Shown: positions 48,331 through 61,194, counted from the stretch's first letter. The stretch: DNA of 64,000 bases from Prostheceraeus crozeri (GCA_907163375.1 CAJQUW010013605.1:186001-250000), one strand, 5' to 3'. Notes: generated from the sequence alone by a model not told the origin. A program made the numbers and translations.

Positions 48331-49972
48331 AGCCAAGGAATATTCCCAATCGTAAGCATAGTTATAACCGCACATCACTGCAGAGCACATTCACAATCAT
48401 GGAAGCAAATCGGAAAATATATTTTCGTTTGTGCAAGCATTGAAATTAGCAAAATAGCTCACGTCTTTCGTTACTGCAATATCGATGGATCTGTGTGGAT
48501 AAAATTCGCAACAAATTCTGTAAGTAAGTAGACCTATTTATTCAACTTCACTGCTACACACCTTAGGCTTATCCATCTTTCATTCCATACCAAAAGTTTA
48601 GCACATCGAATGAGTTTCACAGCTAGAATTCATCGAATTCATGCTACGCTTTCAGCAATGCATGTTTCTGATAATTTACAATAAATCAATATTTTCAACT
48701 TTTCAAATGTCTTTTCCTCAACTAGCAAGAAAATAGTAAACATTCTATATGAGAAAAATTGATTAATCAAATTCTTATATATTTGCAGTCAAATAGCTTT
48801 TGGGCTCTTTCTTTGTAATAGTACTCTTCCACAATGATTCTCGTCAATTCCTCAAAATGTCTCTTAGAACAATTTCATATCTGTTCCTAAGGCAAGATGC
48901 TACATAGGTGAATCTTCATAATGAAGAAATAGCTATAAAATTATAATGAATAGCATAATTAAGACTATTATTGATTTATATTGAAGTTCATCAAATTCTG
49001 TGTTCCGAGAATGCTTTATCGAAAAGGTTTTTTGCTCACTCCTGAGAGACGCGTATACAGCTATCACAAGCTCAATGAAAGGTAAAGTATAGAATCAAAT
49101 GCTACGTCAATTTATGCAACAGTACGAAGCTATTCCTACATTCTAAACCTCGTTCAGCGCCTGTAATATTGCATTCAGAATGATTGATCAACAACAATAT
49201 ACATGAAAATATGGGGGAAATGAAGAAAAACGATATTGCCGTTGAATCGCATCCTCCTATAGCGTAGGTATGCGTGTGGACCGGATTGAGTGCGAGCATT
49301 ATGATCGAACCAAGTAGAGGCAGCGAAATTGTCTTTCTTGTTGACTAAAATGACACAAAAAATCTTCTTTACGACAATACCAGCCAGCCCAGCAATCGCG
49401 ACTTTCTGAACGGTATCTATATTGGTGTATCAATTAGTAACAATTTTGACATCTTTGTTGAAGGTCTTATGTGCTATGCATATATTTTGCCACTTTCGTA
49501 AAAGAATCTCGTAGCGTTGAGTCAAGAATGTCTCTTTATATTCCTGTGAAAGCCAGAGGTTCTGTCACTGATTCGACCAAGCTTAAGCAAATACAGTCTC
49601 GATTTTATTGCTTGATTTGCGGAAACCATTATGCTGATGCATGCCCTATCTTGTGCTCCACGATTTCTATGAAAATCTATGTCACACTCATTCTGAACGA
49701 TCGCCTGTCATGTCACTCAGACGCTAGAACATTTATTTTTCTATTGCACCGAACAAAGCGTCTACGGTTTGTTCATGCTCACTTTACAATATCAGTATTA
49801 AAATGAAAAGCAATGTGTAGATCTTGAACGATCTGTTCTGGTAGAATTTCTATGCTACCTTATGATAACGTATTTTCCTTTCTTTAAGAAACTTACGCTA
49901 ATTCGAAAGTGAAATGCAACTTATTTTCATTCCTGAAATATAGACACATTACTATAATTATCGTTGCCAATT
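48331..49972. other. No gene recognised
   Basis: AT-rich. The 111-codon open frame at 49471-49806 (+) matches no family I know. Confidence 0.4.
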
Positions 49973-50149
49973 CCGCGGCCCTTCGGCTTGGCTTAAAATA
50001 TATCGTTGTAGGGTGTAATACAGGTGTAAGATAGATTTTTGCTTATTTTTTGTGGTAGGCTAACTAAATTTGGTAGTATTTAATAAGTAGGCCTATTTAA
50101 AGTCCTAACTATTAGGATGATGCTTTATAGAATTAAAAGACCTACTTCA
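49973..50149 (+). repeat. Partial copy of the hAT internal segment
   Basis: About 177 bp, roughly 90% identical by eye to 51093-51272 in the same orientation (CCGCGGCCCTTCG, AAGGTGTAATA-type, GTGGTAGGCTAACTAAATTT). It lacks the hAT terminus on its left, so it is either a truncated copy or an independent repeat that also sits within the hAT. Confidence 0.8.
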
Positions 50150-51013
50150 TTTTTGCTCACTTTCTTTTAATTAGATCGTTTTATTCCTGTCTTGATTTAC
50201 GTTGAAGGGGACAATCATCATAACAGAAACATGTTCGTGACTGCCATACCGATCAGTTACGGAAACGGTGTCAACGGAGGTTTTCAAAATCCCCCTCCCA
50301 ACTGAATCGTCATGAGTCAATGTTATCGCAGAACAATCAGACAATGTCCGCGATCATCACTGTACCCGGAAATGAGACTTAAAACACAGCCGATTTAAAA
50401 GGAGGAACAACGCTTCCTCTTCATATTATATTCAACATCACGACTGGCTTTGGCTTCAATCTGTGAGATTAAAAAATATATCAATTACCTGATTCTCTAC
50501 CTTGGCATTGGCGAGGTTAGAAAACTAGCTTAAGAGGGTTGATTCGACGACCTCATAATCAACTCCACCCCAGCATTCGGTCCATCATAAACGGAAAACA
50601 TCACAAAAGACATGTGTTTTTTCGTGCTATTTTTATCTTCAATTTCACTTGCAACCGTGGACAAAGTCAAGGATTTTATGCGGTGAAAAAGCGTAACAAA
50701 TTACGCTGATTTTATGTGAACTTCATGACTCCAACACATATTATTAGCGCTCTTCAGCATTGTCTTCAGATTACTATCCACGTTGATCGATTATGATAGG
50801 TGGCATTATCTTGTAGAATTTGATCCTTTATATTTATAAATGAAAAACGATTGACTAATACATGTGTATCATCGAAAAGTACCCGGATTCATCTCTTTGT
50901 ATGTAAAGGTGTTTTTCACATCAAGCTATCAACAAATTACATGCATTAGTAATAAACGTATATTTGAATGAAAAATTTGCGATTTATGTTGTGAATCAGA
51001 TTACAATGTTCGA
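50150..51013. other. No gene recognised
   Basis: No feature recognised. Confidence 0.4.
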
Positions 51014-51021
51014 GTATGAAG

Positions 51022-52217
51022 TGGAGATGCACCTAAGCTGAGCCGAGCCGAACCGATGGCGGCTCGGCTCCACTTGTTCGAGCCAGTCGGACCCGCGGCC
51101 CTTCGACTTGGCTTAAAACACAAATCGTTGTAAGGTGTAATATAGGTGTAAGATAGATTTATATTTATTTTTTTGTGGTAGGCTAACTAAATTTGGTAGT
51201 ATTTAATACGTAGGCCTATTTTAAGTCCTAACTATTAGGATGATGATTTATAGAATTAAAAGACCTACTTCAGAGCTAGAGTTAAGGTATACAAAAATAT
51301 CTTTTAGATAATATCGAATACGATATATTTAAATGAACTTTTGATCATACACGGTTTTTTATGGGTAGGCCTAATCACAATCGTAGTTATAAAATGAGGT
51401 TTATAGCTTTACAACGGAATGGGTTCTTCCAAGTCTGATTTTTCTTCATTTTAACTGATTTTGCAGCCTACCAAATGAATGAATTTGTAGGTCAAAAATT
51501 ATGTTTACTGAATTTAGAAAAAAATTCCATCGAATTATTTCCCGAATTTTCGTGATTTAAATTACATTATGAAAGCATAAGTTTATCTAAGAATTAAAAT
51601 TCATTCATTTATAGGACTTTAGGCAGACTTTAAGACCTTTGCCTAAACTCAGTAATGGAAAGTTTGGATATTCTTATGCTAAGATTAATGGACCAGAGGC
51701 TCTTTATTATTCGTCAAGGACCATCATCCTCAAATGGTAGCTTGCGCTGCGATACATATCTTTCTCAAAATTTAACTGATGCGTAATTATATTAGCCAGA
51801 TGCATCAGATCGTTGGAGAATATGAAAAGTGGAAAAATGCGTAGGAAATTTGTAAGAATAATAGACAAAGAAAACCATAGCCATATATAAACATTGCATC
51901 GATACAACCAAGAATCTTCACAAGACAAGATAATCATCGTAATGTTACCACATGACTAAATTTTATCGTGAAGTGAAGAATTCCTTCACAATCTATAATT
52001 GATGATGCAACTGCGATTATATCCAGTAAATGTTCTACAATCAGCACTTGTCAACAAACTATGTGTATAAACACTGTACATTAGGTTCAATTTTGACTTC
52101 GTTTTACCCAAAATTTAAACGGCTCGTCGGCTCGACTCTAGCATTGCACGGCTCGGCTTGAATATTTCAAAATCACGTCGGCTCGCGGCTCGTCAGGTCG
52201 AGGCATGTGCATCTCTA
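51022..52217. mobile_element. hAT non-autonomous element with perfect 8-bp duplications
   Basis: A 1196-bp element flanked by GTATGAAG (51014-51021 and 52218-52225). Terminal repeats are TGGAGATGCAC at left and TAGAGATGCAC at right (inverse), the classic hAT terminus. Subterminal regions are rich in GGCTCG motifs (AGCCGAGCCGAACCG left; CGGCTCG-type repeats right). No transposase is recognised. It contains the 180-bp segment also found at 49973-50149. The intact target duplication suggests a relatively recent insertion. Confidence 0.9.
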
Positions 52218-52225
52218 GTATGAAG

Positions 52226-55200
52226 AGCATTTCCCTTTTTGAACGCCACTTTAATATTCGCCACCGTCATCTTTTTCTTAAGGCATGTAGTTTTATGCAC
52301 AGAAAATGTTATGATGAGCATCATAAATGAGATTTCTCCAATGTTATGGTCTGCAATACATAGTACAATAAGAGCGAAAAATGCAAGAAAGTAAAGTTTG
52401 TGTTTTAATGAACAAAGCGCTCTCAAAACACATTGGTGAGATATATTCATGAATAGGCGGAGCATTTCTCCTCCTCAAGAAATTACAATTCTCAGACCAG
52501 TAAAACAAATTTAACTGACCTCAGCCAATACATAGTTTGAAATTGAAACAAAGAATGTCATAAATACGGCTATGGTTGGTGATATCCAATTCTCCTGCCT
52601 CAGTATTCAGTCAAGCATGGAATAAAGCAATAGTAAAAAAATGACAACTCTGGAATCCTGAATCATCATATTCCAAGAATATAGGGGTCGGCTACTTTAT
52701 CGATTAGTGCCGTTAGTGAATCCTTGCAAATGCTTCGGCCACTAAAAATCGATCATTGATAGTAGAATATTACAATTTACCCAAAGCATCATATTAATGG
52801 TATGTGATTTTAAAACAATTAAGTGGCTGTTTTTACGACTGAGAGAATTATAATATTTCTCAAATCCTTATATTTTGAGCAATATTCTACGATTTTGTAA
52901 GGAGTCAGCAACAATTTTTGACAATAGTGCACTACCATAGGTGGCATGGTTGCCGCAATAGGAAAATCGTTTGACTCACCAAATCCTACCTGATTTTTTC
53001 CTGTAAAAACTCAATATCGCCCTTCAACGAATGAATGAGGCAATTACTTATACATCGTGGTGTACCCATGCCATAAATCGCTATCAAAATCGGATTACAT
53101 TAAAAATAACTTGCTTTTCGTTGCCCTTACAATCGAACATAAAGCAACTGAATTTTATAACTGTTCACTTTTCTACATTTAACTACGCTTGTATGTTATG
53201 CTTCTTACAACAACCCCAAAGTAACTGGCAACCTCGTTGTCTTGTGCAGCCATTGAATTGCGAAGCACCTCTACAAGGCCTCCTGTCCACATTATTGCAA
53301 GCGGACTGATAGGATGAAAGAAAGTTCGCTGCCCAGCAGGTATAAACTAGTGGGCGACATTCACGAATTCTTTAGTGCCATTTAAATATAAAGATCAATG
53401 ATTGCGAGCTTGCAATCATTAGGTAGCTTGCATTAAAGTTCAATGTGTGATTTATTGAATATTCAGAGTTACCAAATAAGCGTCAATGAAAGTTTGAGCG
53501 TTGAGTGAACTGTAAACCTGATCGGCAGGGCTCTTTTAAGCTATTTTTGTGCAGAATCGAGGTGCAGTGACTACTGCTTATTGACATATTAGACACAATG
53601 AAAGAAGGGCGCATGATCAAAGTGAACCCTAATGTCATTTTTGTGGTGAACGAGTTGATCACACGAAGCTTCGTGTGTAGAGAAAGGTATTATCTCTCAA
53701 AATGGATAAATAATCATAATTTCTTGAGTTTCCAAATCACAGATTATCTCCCTTCTAGTTTGTCCACTTGGCACTTGCCAAAAAGTATGTGAAAATGTGA
53801 AATTTTTCAGTTATCGTTCATTGAACACATTAATTGACAAGTGGATGGGATTATCACGAACTAGACATCCTTACTGCTATTTCTCATCAATCTGTTCAGG
53901 TCTTCGTTCATTTCTTATCTTCCACCAGTCAATTATCTCATTTTCGCGCCTTAGATGAAGCAGAACAATATCGTTCCACCGAAATCCATTACTTTCCATA
54001 CAAATGTCACTTCAAAGACATCAAGATATGTTCACATTCTCCTCTACTGACCACAAGAAACAATGACACTGAGGTTCGTCAAGGAAACAGGAAACTAATT
54101 AAATGCCTCTGACTTATTGATATCACCATCATTCCGATACTCCGCTAATTCTCACATGAACTGTATGTATCTGAATCATAAAGTACAATCTCATAAAACT
54201 GCTGTCCACATGAAGCCGGAGATAACACGTGGTTTCACTTTTATGACAGACTAAAAGTTCATCACATTCCAGATTTCGAAATGAAAAGTCGTGTGAAATT
54301 ATTTGCCGTTGACATAATCAATTTAGTCATGGCTATATTAAATTTCAAGGTGCGCGGAAAATTCATCTGATTAGACATTATGTTTTGCAAATTATGAAAT
54401 AACATTATCCAAAAAATATATCATACTATTACACAGAGTCAAATCAATTAATTGTCTTAAACAACATCGCATCAGTTTTTATCTGTTTTTTTTTAATTTA
54501 TCCTCACTGAACGAAGGTCATAGATTGCTCAAGTATTTTACTCTCTTTACCGTTGACATTGATCTCTGAAATCATTAATAAAAGATTCCAAAATTTAAGC
54601 TGCAGTTTTTCTTTGGTAGCTATCCACAAATGACATAGATAACAACAATGAAAGCATATTTCAGACAGCAGGCTAACGGCGACATGCAGGATATGTACAA
54701 CAACAAATGACAAGTTCACCAAAAATGTAAGTTCAGTCAACATTCTTCTTCAAAAAAAATTGAATAAACCTCGAAATATACACTATTTTCTGCATCAAAA
54801 ATCACGGATGTGGAACCGGAACCACAGAAAATCACAATTTCCGGTTCCGGGAAATAATCTGAAGACTTGTGATGAGCTCGTGCGCTTCTAAAACAAAGTT
54901 CTAAATTAACAAACATAGCAACATGATAACTGAAATTCACTTCATTACTTTATTAACTTATTTTTCTAACACAAGTAATGACGACCCATGGAGTGGAAGA
55001 GATGAAAATCATCTGATGAGATTAATCCAATGATGAGTCTAGTGCTGCATTAGTCCTAGATTTCTAATTGGCGTTTTTCGTTATAGTTTACGATTTACTT
55101 TTATTACGACTTTTAGTTTCCGTTTTTTTTAATGCTCCATTATTAATTCATAAATTGAAGAAGATACGAAGTATTGTTGGAAAACTGCTATTTATTTAGT

Positions 55201-55655
55201 TAACAGTAAACATAGTTAACAGTCGATAATCGACAAAACGCCACTCGCATGTACGAGAAATTCACTGAAATAAGTAAACATATGTAAATAATGCTTCTCG
55301 GTTACTAGCTAAATATTTTCGTGTTTGCAGCCGGAGCAGAAGATGATCATGCATGTATAAATTATAAAGTTAGCATGATTATTGCACCGGTAGACAAAAT
55401 TCATCAGTTTCGGCAAAAGCAGTATCATTCAACCAAGAGAACTTACGTTCAATATAAAATTAATTGAATTATCATTGTAGCCAAAATTTACTGAAAACGT
55501 CAAAGACTATTGCAAAGAAGTGACTAATGGCTGTCAAAAAAAGGTTTTGTTGCACCGGAATAGGGCATCCCTTTCGAGGTGCTGTTCCGCAAGTATGTTT
55601 CTTCTACCTCCGGCTATGATACCGGCTTGAGAAAGTTTCCTTTTACTCGCAGATA
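52226..55655. other. Long stretch without a recognised gene
   Basis: A small inverted pair (GGAACCGGAACC / GGTTCCGG type) sits at 54800-54850. Otherwise it is plain AT-rich DNA with short unrelated open frames. Confidence 0.4.
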
Positions 55656-55990
55656 AAACGGTCCCAAAGAGAGCTCATCCGAATGACCTCTACCAGCTAT
55701 ATGAATAGTCTATCGATCCTGATGAAATCAGAGACACAGAAACAAATCTTCTGGAGAAGCTGGATAAAAAACGTCAAGGTAGATGGAAGGCATCGGTTGC
55801 TGAAATTGACTTCACCCATTCTCTTCCATCTTCCAACTCAGAAACAGGCTTGCAAACTATGCACCAAAAGTGATTCTCAATGGCAATATTCTACCTTCCG
55901 ATTCTAAACCAAAGTACCTTGCACACCTGGCGGGAACGGCCATCAAGCGAAAAAAAATACGAGCCCTTGAGTACTTGTATTTTTGGAAAG
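55656..55990 (+). mobile_element. LINE fragment between endonuclease and reverse transcriptase
   Basis: The translation contains ETNLLEKLDKKRQGRWKASV and AEIDFTHS, the linker seen before the reverse transcriptase of many APE-type LINEs (LD..R...W...V..IDFTHSSRKAW). After a frame change, NYAPKVILNGNILPSDSKPK follows. It is frame-broken and truncated on both sides, and lies close to the left arm of the satellite-like repeat. Confidence 0.6.
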
Positions 55991-56039
55991 CACACAGGTA
56001 TCATGTATGTCAGTCACCAAAATTATATATGAGCTATTG

Positions 56040-56465
56040 ACAAATTTTGACGTCATCCTTCAAAATGGCCGCCATAATTATAAAAATGGGCTATATCTCG
56101 AAAATGAATGATCTTAAGGCCCAATAATGTATTGCGAACAGATATAAAGTCGACCATTTTCTTCCATTTGAGACTAGTTTTTTGCCAATAAGTTACATAT
56201 ACGTCAAATAATGACGTCACAATTCAATATGGCCGCCATAATTACAAAAATCTGCTGTAACCGGAATATAAATGATTTTAAGGCCTAATAATGTATTACG
56301 AAAAGAAATAAAGTCGATCATATTTCCTTTCACTTGAGACTATTGATATGCCAATCAGTTGCACATATGTCAAATAGTGACGTTATAGGCCTGATTCAAA
56401 ATAGTCGCCATAATTACGAAAATCTGCTGTATCCCGAAAGCAAATAAATTTAGGGTCTGAGCATT
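56040..56465 (+). repeat. Tandem ~165-172-bp repeat, three units (left arm)
   Basis: Three successive units start their shared GGCCGCCATAATTA-type core at 56067, 56231 and 56403. Units share AAAATCTGCTGTA, AATAATGTATT, AAAGTCGA and TATGTCAAATA. The inverse of the last ~215 bp recurs at 59727-59940, making the pair arms of a fold-back or inverted satellite. Confidence 0.85.
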
Positions 56466-56547
56466 TACATAATGTCAACATAATGGTTTTTATTTCTCCT
56501 AACATATCAAAAGCATCTCACATAATTAACCCCTTAAGGACTATGCC

Positions 56548-56710
56548 CGAGTATACTCGAAGCGATGGTGGTTTATGTAAAGACGGAAAACAGATTCAAG
56601 AGCCTGATACCCAAGACTAAGCCCGAGTATATTCGAATCGCATTAATTCCAACAAATACTGCTTCTTTTTACATGCATGTTTCGCAAAAGCCTAACCACG
56701 AGTATACTCG
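56548..56710 (-). repeat. piggyBac left-end palindrome cluster (3 copies)
   Basis: CGAGTATACTCG at 56548-56559, CGAGTATATTCG at 56624-56635 and CGAGTATACTCG at 56699-56710. Each is preceded by a GACTAAGCC-like block (GGACTATGCC, AGACTAAGCC, GCCTAACCA). They are oriented opposite to the right-end cluster and are probably transposase-binding sites. Confidence 0.85.
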
Positions 56711-56946
56711 TAGCGTAATGATGCACGCTAGGGACGGTGCGAATTCTGTGAGCTTTCACCCTAGGACGGCGAGATTTTCAGGATTTGACTAATGATTTCC
56801 AAAAGCGAAATTCAGAAAACATCCGCTTCTATATCTGAATAAAATAATAAAATTCAGGTCATAACAACGCTTACAGAAAACAGATAACAACGCTTAACTT
56901 TTTTATAGCTACTCGGAAAATAGTTTTATGTAACACTTGCAAATTA

Positions 56947-58654
56947 CTAGGAAGATGGATGCAAAAGAGTATGGAATTTCTTGAAGCAAGACCCTACACA
57001 AAGGGCTACATTACATGACGAGCAAAAATACCGAGTTTCGCGTCTTCAGCTTCTTCCAGAACACACTGCACATTGCCTGGTGGGATTCTGTCGGTTTGCT
57101 GTTGGTGGGATAATATCAGGAAAATGCCTCTCCACAAGTCGTAACAAGTCGGTCTGCCGTCTGCTGTTCTCAGCACATTGATTTGCAGCAATCCCGTGAC
57201 GCAGAATGATCTCATCGATTAAATTCAACAGCATATCGAGAAATGGTTCAGATTTTCCGGTGACTTGAGTTTTCAAAACTGACGAGTTCAACGCCATTAT
57301 CTCACAAAACATTTCAAAGACTTTGCGAAACCATTTTCTTCCCTTTCTGGTGACCTTGTATGGATGCACAGTTTGTGAAATACTGTCAACAGAACCCATG
57401 TTCTTACAATTGTCAATCACCATCGATGGTTTCATAATAGGCTGATTGCTTCTACTCAACTTGCCAGTATCGACGATAGAACAATCATGGAGAGTAGAGA
57501 GCGTTGAGACAATCTTTGTCTTCTTCTGAGGGTCACACCACTTAATATAAACTATTCCATTATTTTGGAATCCGTGGCAAGAACCTTTGGCAGGATTTCC
57601 AAGTAAAGGAAGTAGCTTTCTGTTGGTTCTCACAGTTCCATACGCGTGTGTCTTGTAGCGAAGAAGAATTGAAAACAGTTCCGGTGAAGAGAAGAAGTTA
57701 TCAATCACAACATGGTAGCCCTTCTGCAGCTGAAGTTCAATCAGATGTAAAACAATTTTGGTACCACTGGCAAGCGAATTGTAAGGTTTATCTAAACCCG
57801 AAACACTCACAAGAATAGTTCCTGCCATCCCCGACATCTATTTCGAAGTTGAAAACGTAGTTTTTTGAGTCTGCATCAACATAGACTTTCATGCCAAATC
57901 GCTCACGCTTCGAAGGAATGTACTGCTTCCAACCTAGTCTCCCTTTGAACAATTCCAATATTTCATCCACCACCAAAGTCTTTTGAGGAGTGTGGACTTC
58001 TTGCATCCTTGCTCTTAGAGCATCAAGTAATGGTCGGATCTTGAAAAGTTTGTCACTCTCGTCTAGCAATTCGTTGTTGTTAAAATGAAGAACTCGACGA
58101 ATTTGCAAAAATCTGTCTCTGCTCATTAATCGCGAGAAAATCGGTGTTGACAATTTCAAATCAGTACTCTAATACGATTTCAATGATGGTTTGTGTGTAA
58201 TACCCATCAAAAACCCCACAGCAATATAAATAAATAGTTCATCTCTGGTCAATTCCTTCCATTTATTTGGTGTAAAAGAAGGCATTTCTCGATTTGGATG
58301 CATATCTTTGAGTTGCTGAGCGTAGATATTGGTTTGATTCAATATATTGTTGATCATTGCATCAGTAAAAAATAAACAAGAATATGAATAGATAGATGGA
58401 TCAGTGTCATTCATGTCAACTTTTATACCAGGATTGGCTAAGAAAGGAAAATTTCGCTTTGTGTTGAAATCAGTATCACTGTCTATAGGCTGCCAATTTT
58501 GCAATAAAATATCACTGTTTTCATCGTTGCTAACATTCAGTTCATCATCTGATTGCTCTGACTCAAAACCATCACTATCGCTTCCATTGTCAACACCACC
58601 GTCATCTCGCAAAACTTCTGCTATAACTTGGTCGATTGACAGGGGCCTCGGCAT
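56947..58654 (-). pseudogene. piggyBac transposase, three disabling lesions
   Basis: About 570 codons from ATG at 58654 (MPRPLSIDQVIAEVL) to a stop at 56947, normal for the family. An acidic N-terminus comes first (SDSDGFESEQSDDE), then the DDE domain. The first catalytic Asp is in VVDEILELFKGRLGWKQY, the second in VVIDNFFSSPELF and the third in NMGSVDSISQ. The C-terminal cysteine-rich finger that binds the ends follows: CAVC, YFCSSC, ALCVGSCFKKFHTL. Breaks seen: an in-frame TAG after HKPSLKSY (58169-58171), a frameshift near 57830 between NFEIDVG and the continuation TILVSVSGLDKPY, and a TGA at 57046-57048 inside the cysteine finger after CSGRS. Because all domains survive, inactivation was probably recent relative to the other elements here. 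Confidence 0.9.
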
Positions 58655-59034
58655 CTCAGCTCGATGGATAGAGATTTCTGATTTTGAAATATCTGTGCAT
58701 CATGTTTTACACGTGAGATTTTCTTGAGCGTGAGAATTCCTATCAGATATCTATCTTCATCAAAAACAAATTAGTATGCTTCAATGTAATGGACACTCTG
58801 TAAGCGATCTCGATAATATTTGAAATTTTCTCACATCAGTCAAGCTCCAGGGAGCAGTGTATTATCATGCTATTGTACATCACACATTGCCATAGATTGC
58901 TATAGCCGCCGCTGGTTAAGATATCTACACTGCCTGGGAATTCGTCATCAGTTTGATAAAACATTGCAGTGATTCTCTAGAAACATCCTCAATTTGAACG
59001 AATATGGTCAAATTATGCATCATCGAATGTAAAA

Positions 59035-59315
59035 CGAATATACTCGGGCTTAGGAGTAATTGCATCGTCTTCCAATCCGAATAAACTCGTGCTTAGGACT
59101 GTCATTAAGGGAGATGTAAACTGGCGCAGGATTTATTTTACCTCTCTCGATACGAGTTAACTCGTGCTTAGGACTATGGCAACATCTGTTGCCAAATACA
59201 CCGGAATTTGATAGTGACATCTGCATACGAGTATACTCGGGCTTAGTCCTTCAGCAAACACACTCTTGCATAGACGCCGGCTGCACTTCCCTAACGATCG
59301 GTACGAGTTAACTCG
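59035..59315 (+). repeat. piggyBac right-end palindrome cluster (5 copies)
   Basis: Copies at 59035-59046 (CGAATATACTCG), 59078-59089 (CGAATAAACTCG), 59153-59164 (CGAGTTAACTCG), 59228-59239 (CGAGTATACTCG) and 59304-59315 (CGAGTTAACTCG). Four of the five centres are 75-76 bp apart (59078, 59153, 59228, 59304). Each is followed by GGGCTTAG or TGCTTAG and often TCCT or GACT. Confidence 0.88.
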
Positions 59316-59369
59316 TGCTTAGTCCTTTCAGTTAGTCCAATGCGTAGTATGCCGTCCTTAAGGGGTTAA

Positions 59370-59726
59370 ATTTAAGACATAAGTAGAAAATCTTACAGAT
59401 CTCTGTCCTAATGAATCTTTTAGATAGTGCATACATTTGAGAGCGCGCAATTTTCAAAAAATATGTTTTTCTAAACAGTGATAAATAAAGTGGGTAGCAT
59501 AAAGGTGTAGTGTCAATTATATCACAAATGTCAAACATTGTATCGAATAAATGTTTCTAGCAAATTTGCTCCATGATTGGAACTTAACCGCACTTCTCCC
59601 ATAACGTGGCAAAAACCCTGTGGACAGACTCGCTCTCTTGTTCACCATAGTTTCCCAAAAATGCTTGGTGCAATCGACAACATTATGCCACATGGTTGAA
59701 TGTGTTGACAGTATACATATATAATT
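59370..59726. other. Spacer of the inverted satellite-like repeat, no gene
   Basis: With 56466-56525 this is the original spacer between the arms, before piggyBac inserted. Nothing coding was recognised. Confidence 0.5.
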
Positions 59727-59940
59727 AGGCTTTAAATATATTTGCTTTCGGGCTATAGCAGATTTTTGTAATTATGGCGGCCATATAGAATCATGAGGTC
59801 AGCATTTGACGTATATGTAACTTATTGGCAAAAAACTAATCTCAAATGAAAGAAAATGGTCTACTTTTTTATCTGTTCGCAATACATTATTGGACCTTCA
59901 GATCATTCATTTTCGAGATACATCCCATTTTTATAATTTT
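59727..59940 (-). repeat. Inverted copy of the ~170-bp repeat (right arm)
   Basis: The inverse of 56076-56290 plus the start of the next unit, ~85-90% alike by eye: TTCGGGCTATAGCAG, TATGGCGGCCATAT, TTGGCAAAAAACTA, GTTCGCAATACATTATTGG, CATTCATTTTCGAGATA. It ends abruptly at CCCATTTTTATAATTT, short of the next core. Confidence 0.85.
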
Positions 59941-61194
59941 CAAACTTTAATAACTTTTAAACATTTTAACAATTTCCAGCATCTCAAATCTTCGCATAAA
60001 AATTTAACCCCCTTGCATCCCATCTATCATTTACAAATATCAGACAACTTACATGAGAAACGACGAATATTGATTCGGCTGTAAAAAGTTGTGAACATGG
60101 TAAACTGTCAGCGATTTTCGATACATATGAATACAGCTGAAATACGAGTACTTAATGAAATCGAGCTTGAGAAAGCCCATACACCATTCATAGATCGCTC
60201 AAATGGAAAGCAATACTACTAAACGATCAAATCAACAAACAGAAAAAACAAAATTGGTTCCGAGAAAAATCCTGTAAAGGCTAGTTAACTTCGTTTCACA
60301 TTGCACGCTATTTTGAGAAAATGCCTGATGACGATCACACTATAACAGAAATGTCATTCATATGGAAAATTTCTTATCTCATGTGGTCGATTCGCTGCAT
60401 GCTCTATGACGGAATGAAAATGTTGCCTCCTCAGAATGCTGTTCCTTGACGAAGTCTTTTTTAAGTTATCTCAAGTTTCCTGGCTGTAGCCATATCTTTA
60501 ATATTGATGATAGCTGGTTGTAACCATTATAAATTCAGCTAATTTATAAATTCTGCATAAAACTCTCGCTGTAGTAGTAGGAGCAACATTAAAAAGATGC
60601 AGACACAATGGATAAGTACTCATAGGGATTACAGATTTTCAAATTTTTCGAGCCGGAAGAATTTTTCGCGGCATGAATTACATTCGTCGAAGAATTACAT
60701 TAGAAGATCTTGTGGACATTTTTGCAAAGGTGATGAATGGAAGGGTCAAGTTAATGAAAACGTTGAAATACTTTACCTTGTAAATAGGCTAATATCTAAA
60801 TAAATAAATAAATACACTTATTTGCAGATATCTGAGTCTTTTCCTTGTATTAAAAATATCTGTGGGACTTAGACAAATAAAGTAACAAAAAATACTTGAC
60901 CCTCAACTTGGTCACTTATCACCGTAAAAAATTGTGATGACAGGTTCAAGCATTTTCCAAAAAGCTATCTTATGGATAAAAATGAAATTAATGATACTCC
61001 TGTATTAGAAATATTAAACTTGCAGACACGCTTTATCCGCAACTCTCATAAGAATCGAGACAACATTTGTTATAACAATTAAGCTAATTTGAAAACAAAT
61101 ATTTACCCTTCTATTATTTAAAAGCTTTCAATCTTCACTCATCACAACAATTTTTCACTAAAAACATTTTCCAGAAAAATTTACTTTTAAAAGC
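59941..61194. other. No gene recognised
   Basis: AT-rich DNA without a recognisable gene or repeat. Confidence 0.4.

Larger units (their letters stand above)
56530..59365 (-). mobile_element. piggyBac-family transposon, complete ends, disabled transposase
   Basis: A 2836-bp element flanked by TTAA on both sides (56526-56529 and 59366-59369), the piggyBac target. The terminal repeats begin CCCCTTAAGGAC on both ends. Each end also carries a cluster of 12-bp palindromes (listed separately). Its length and single-gene layout are normal for the family. It is inserted within the spacer of an inverted satellite-like repeat and near the COBL-like 5' flank. Confidence 0.93.
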
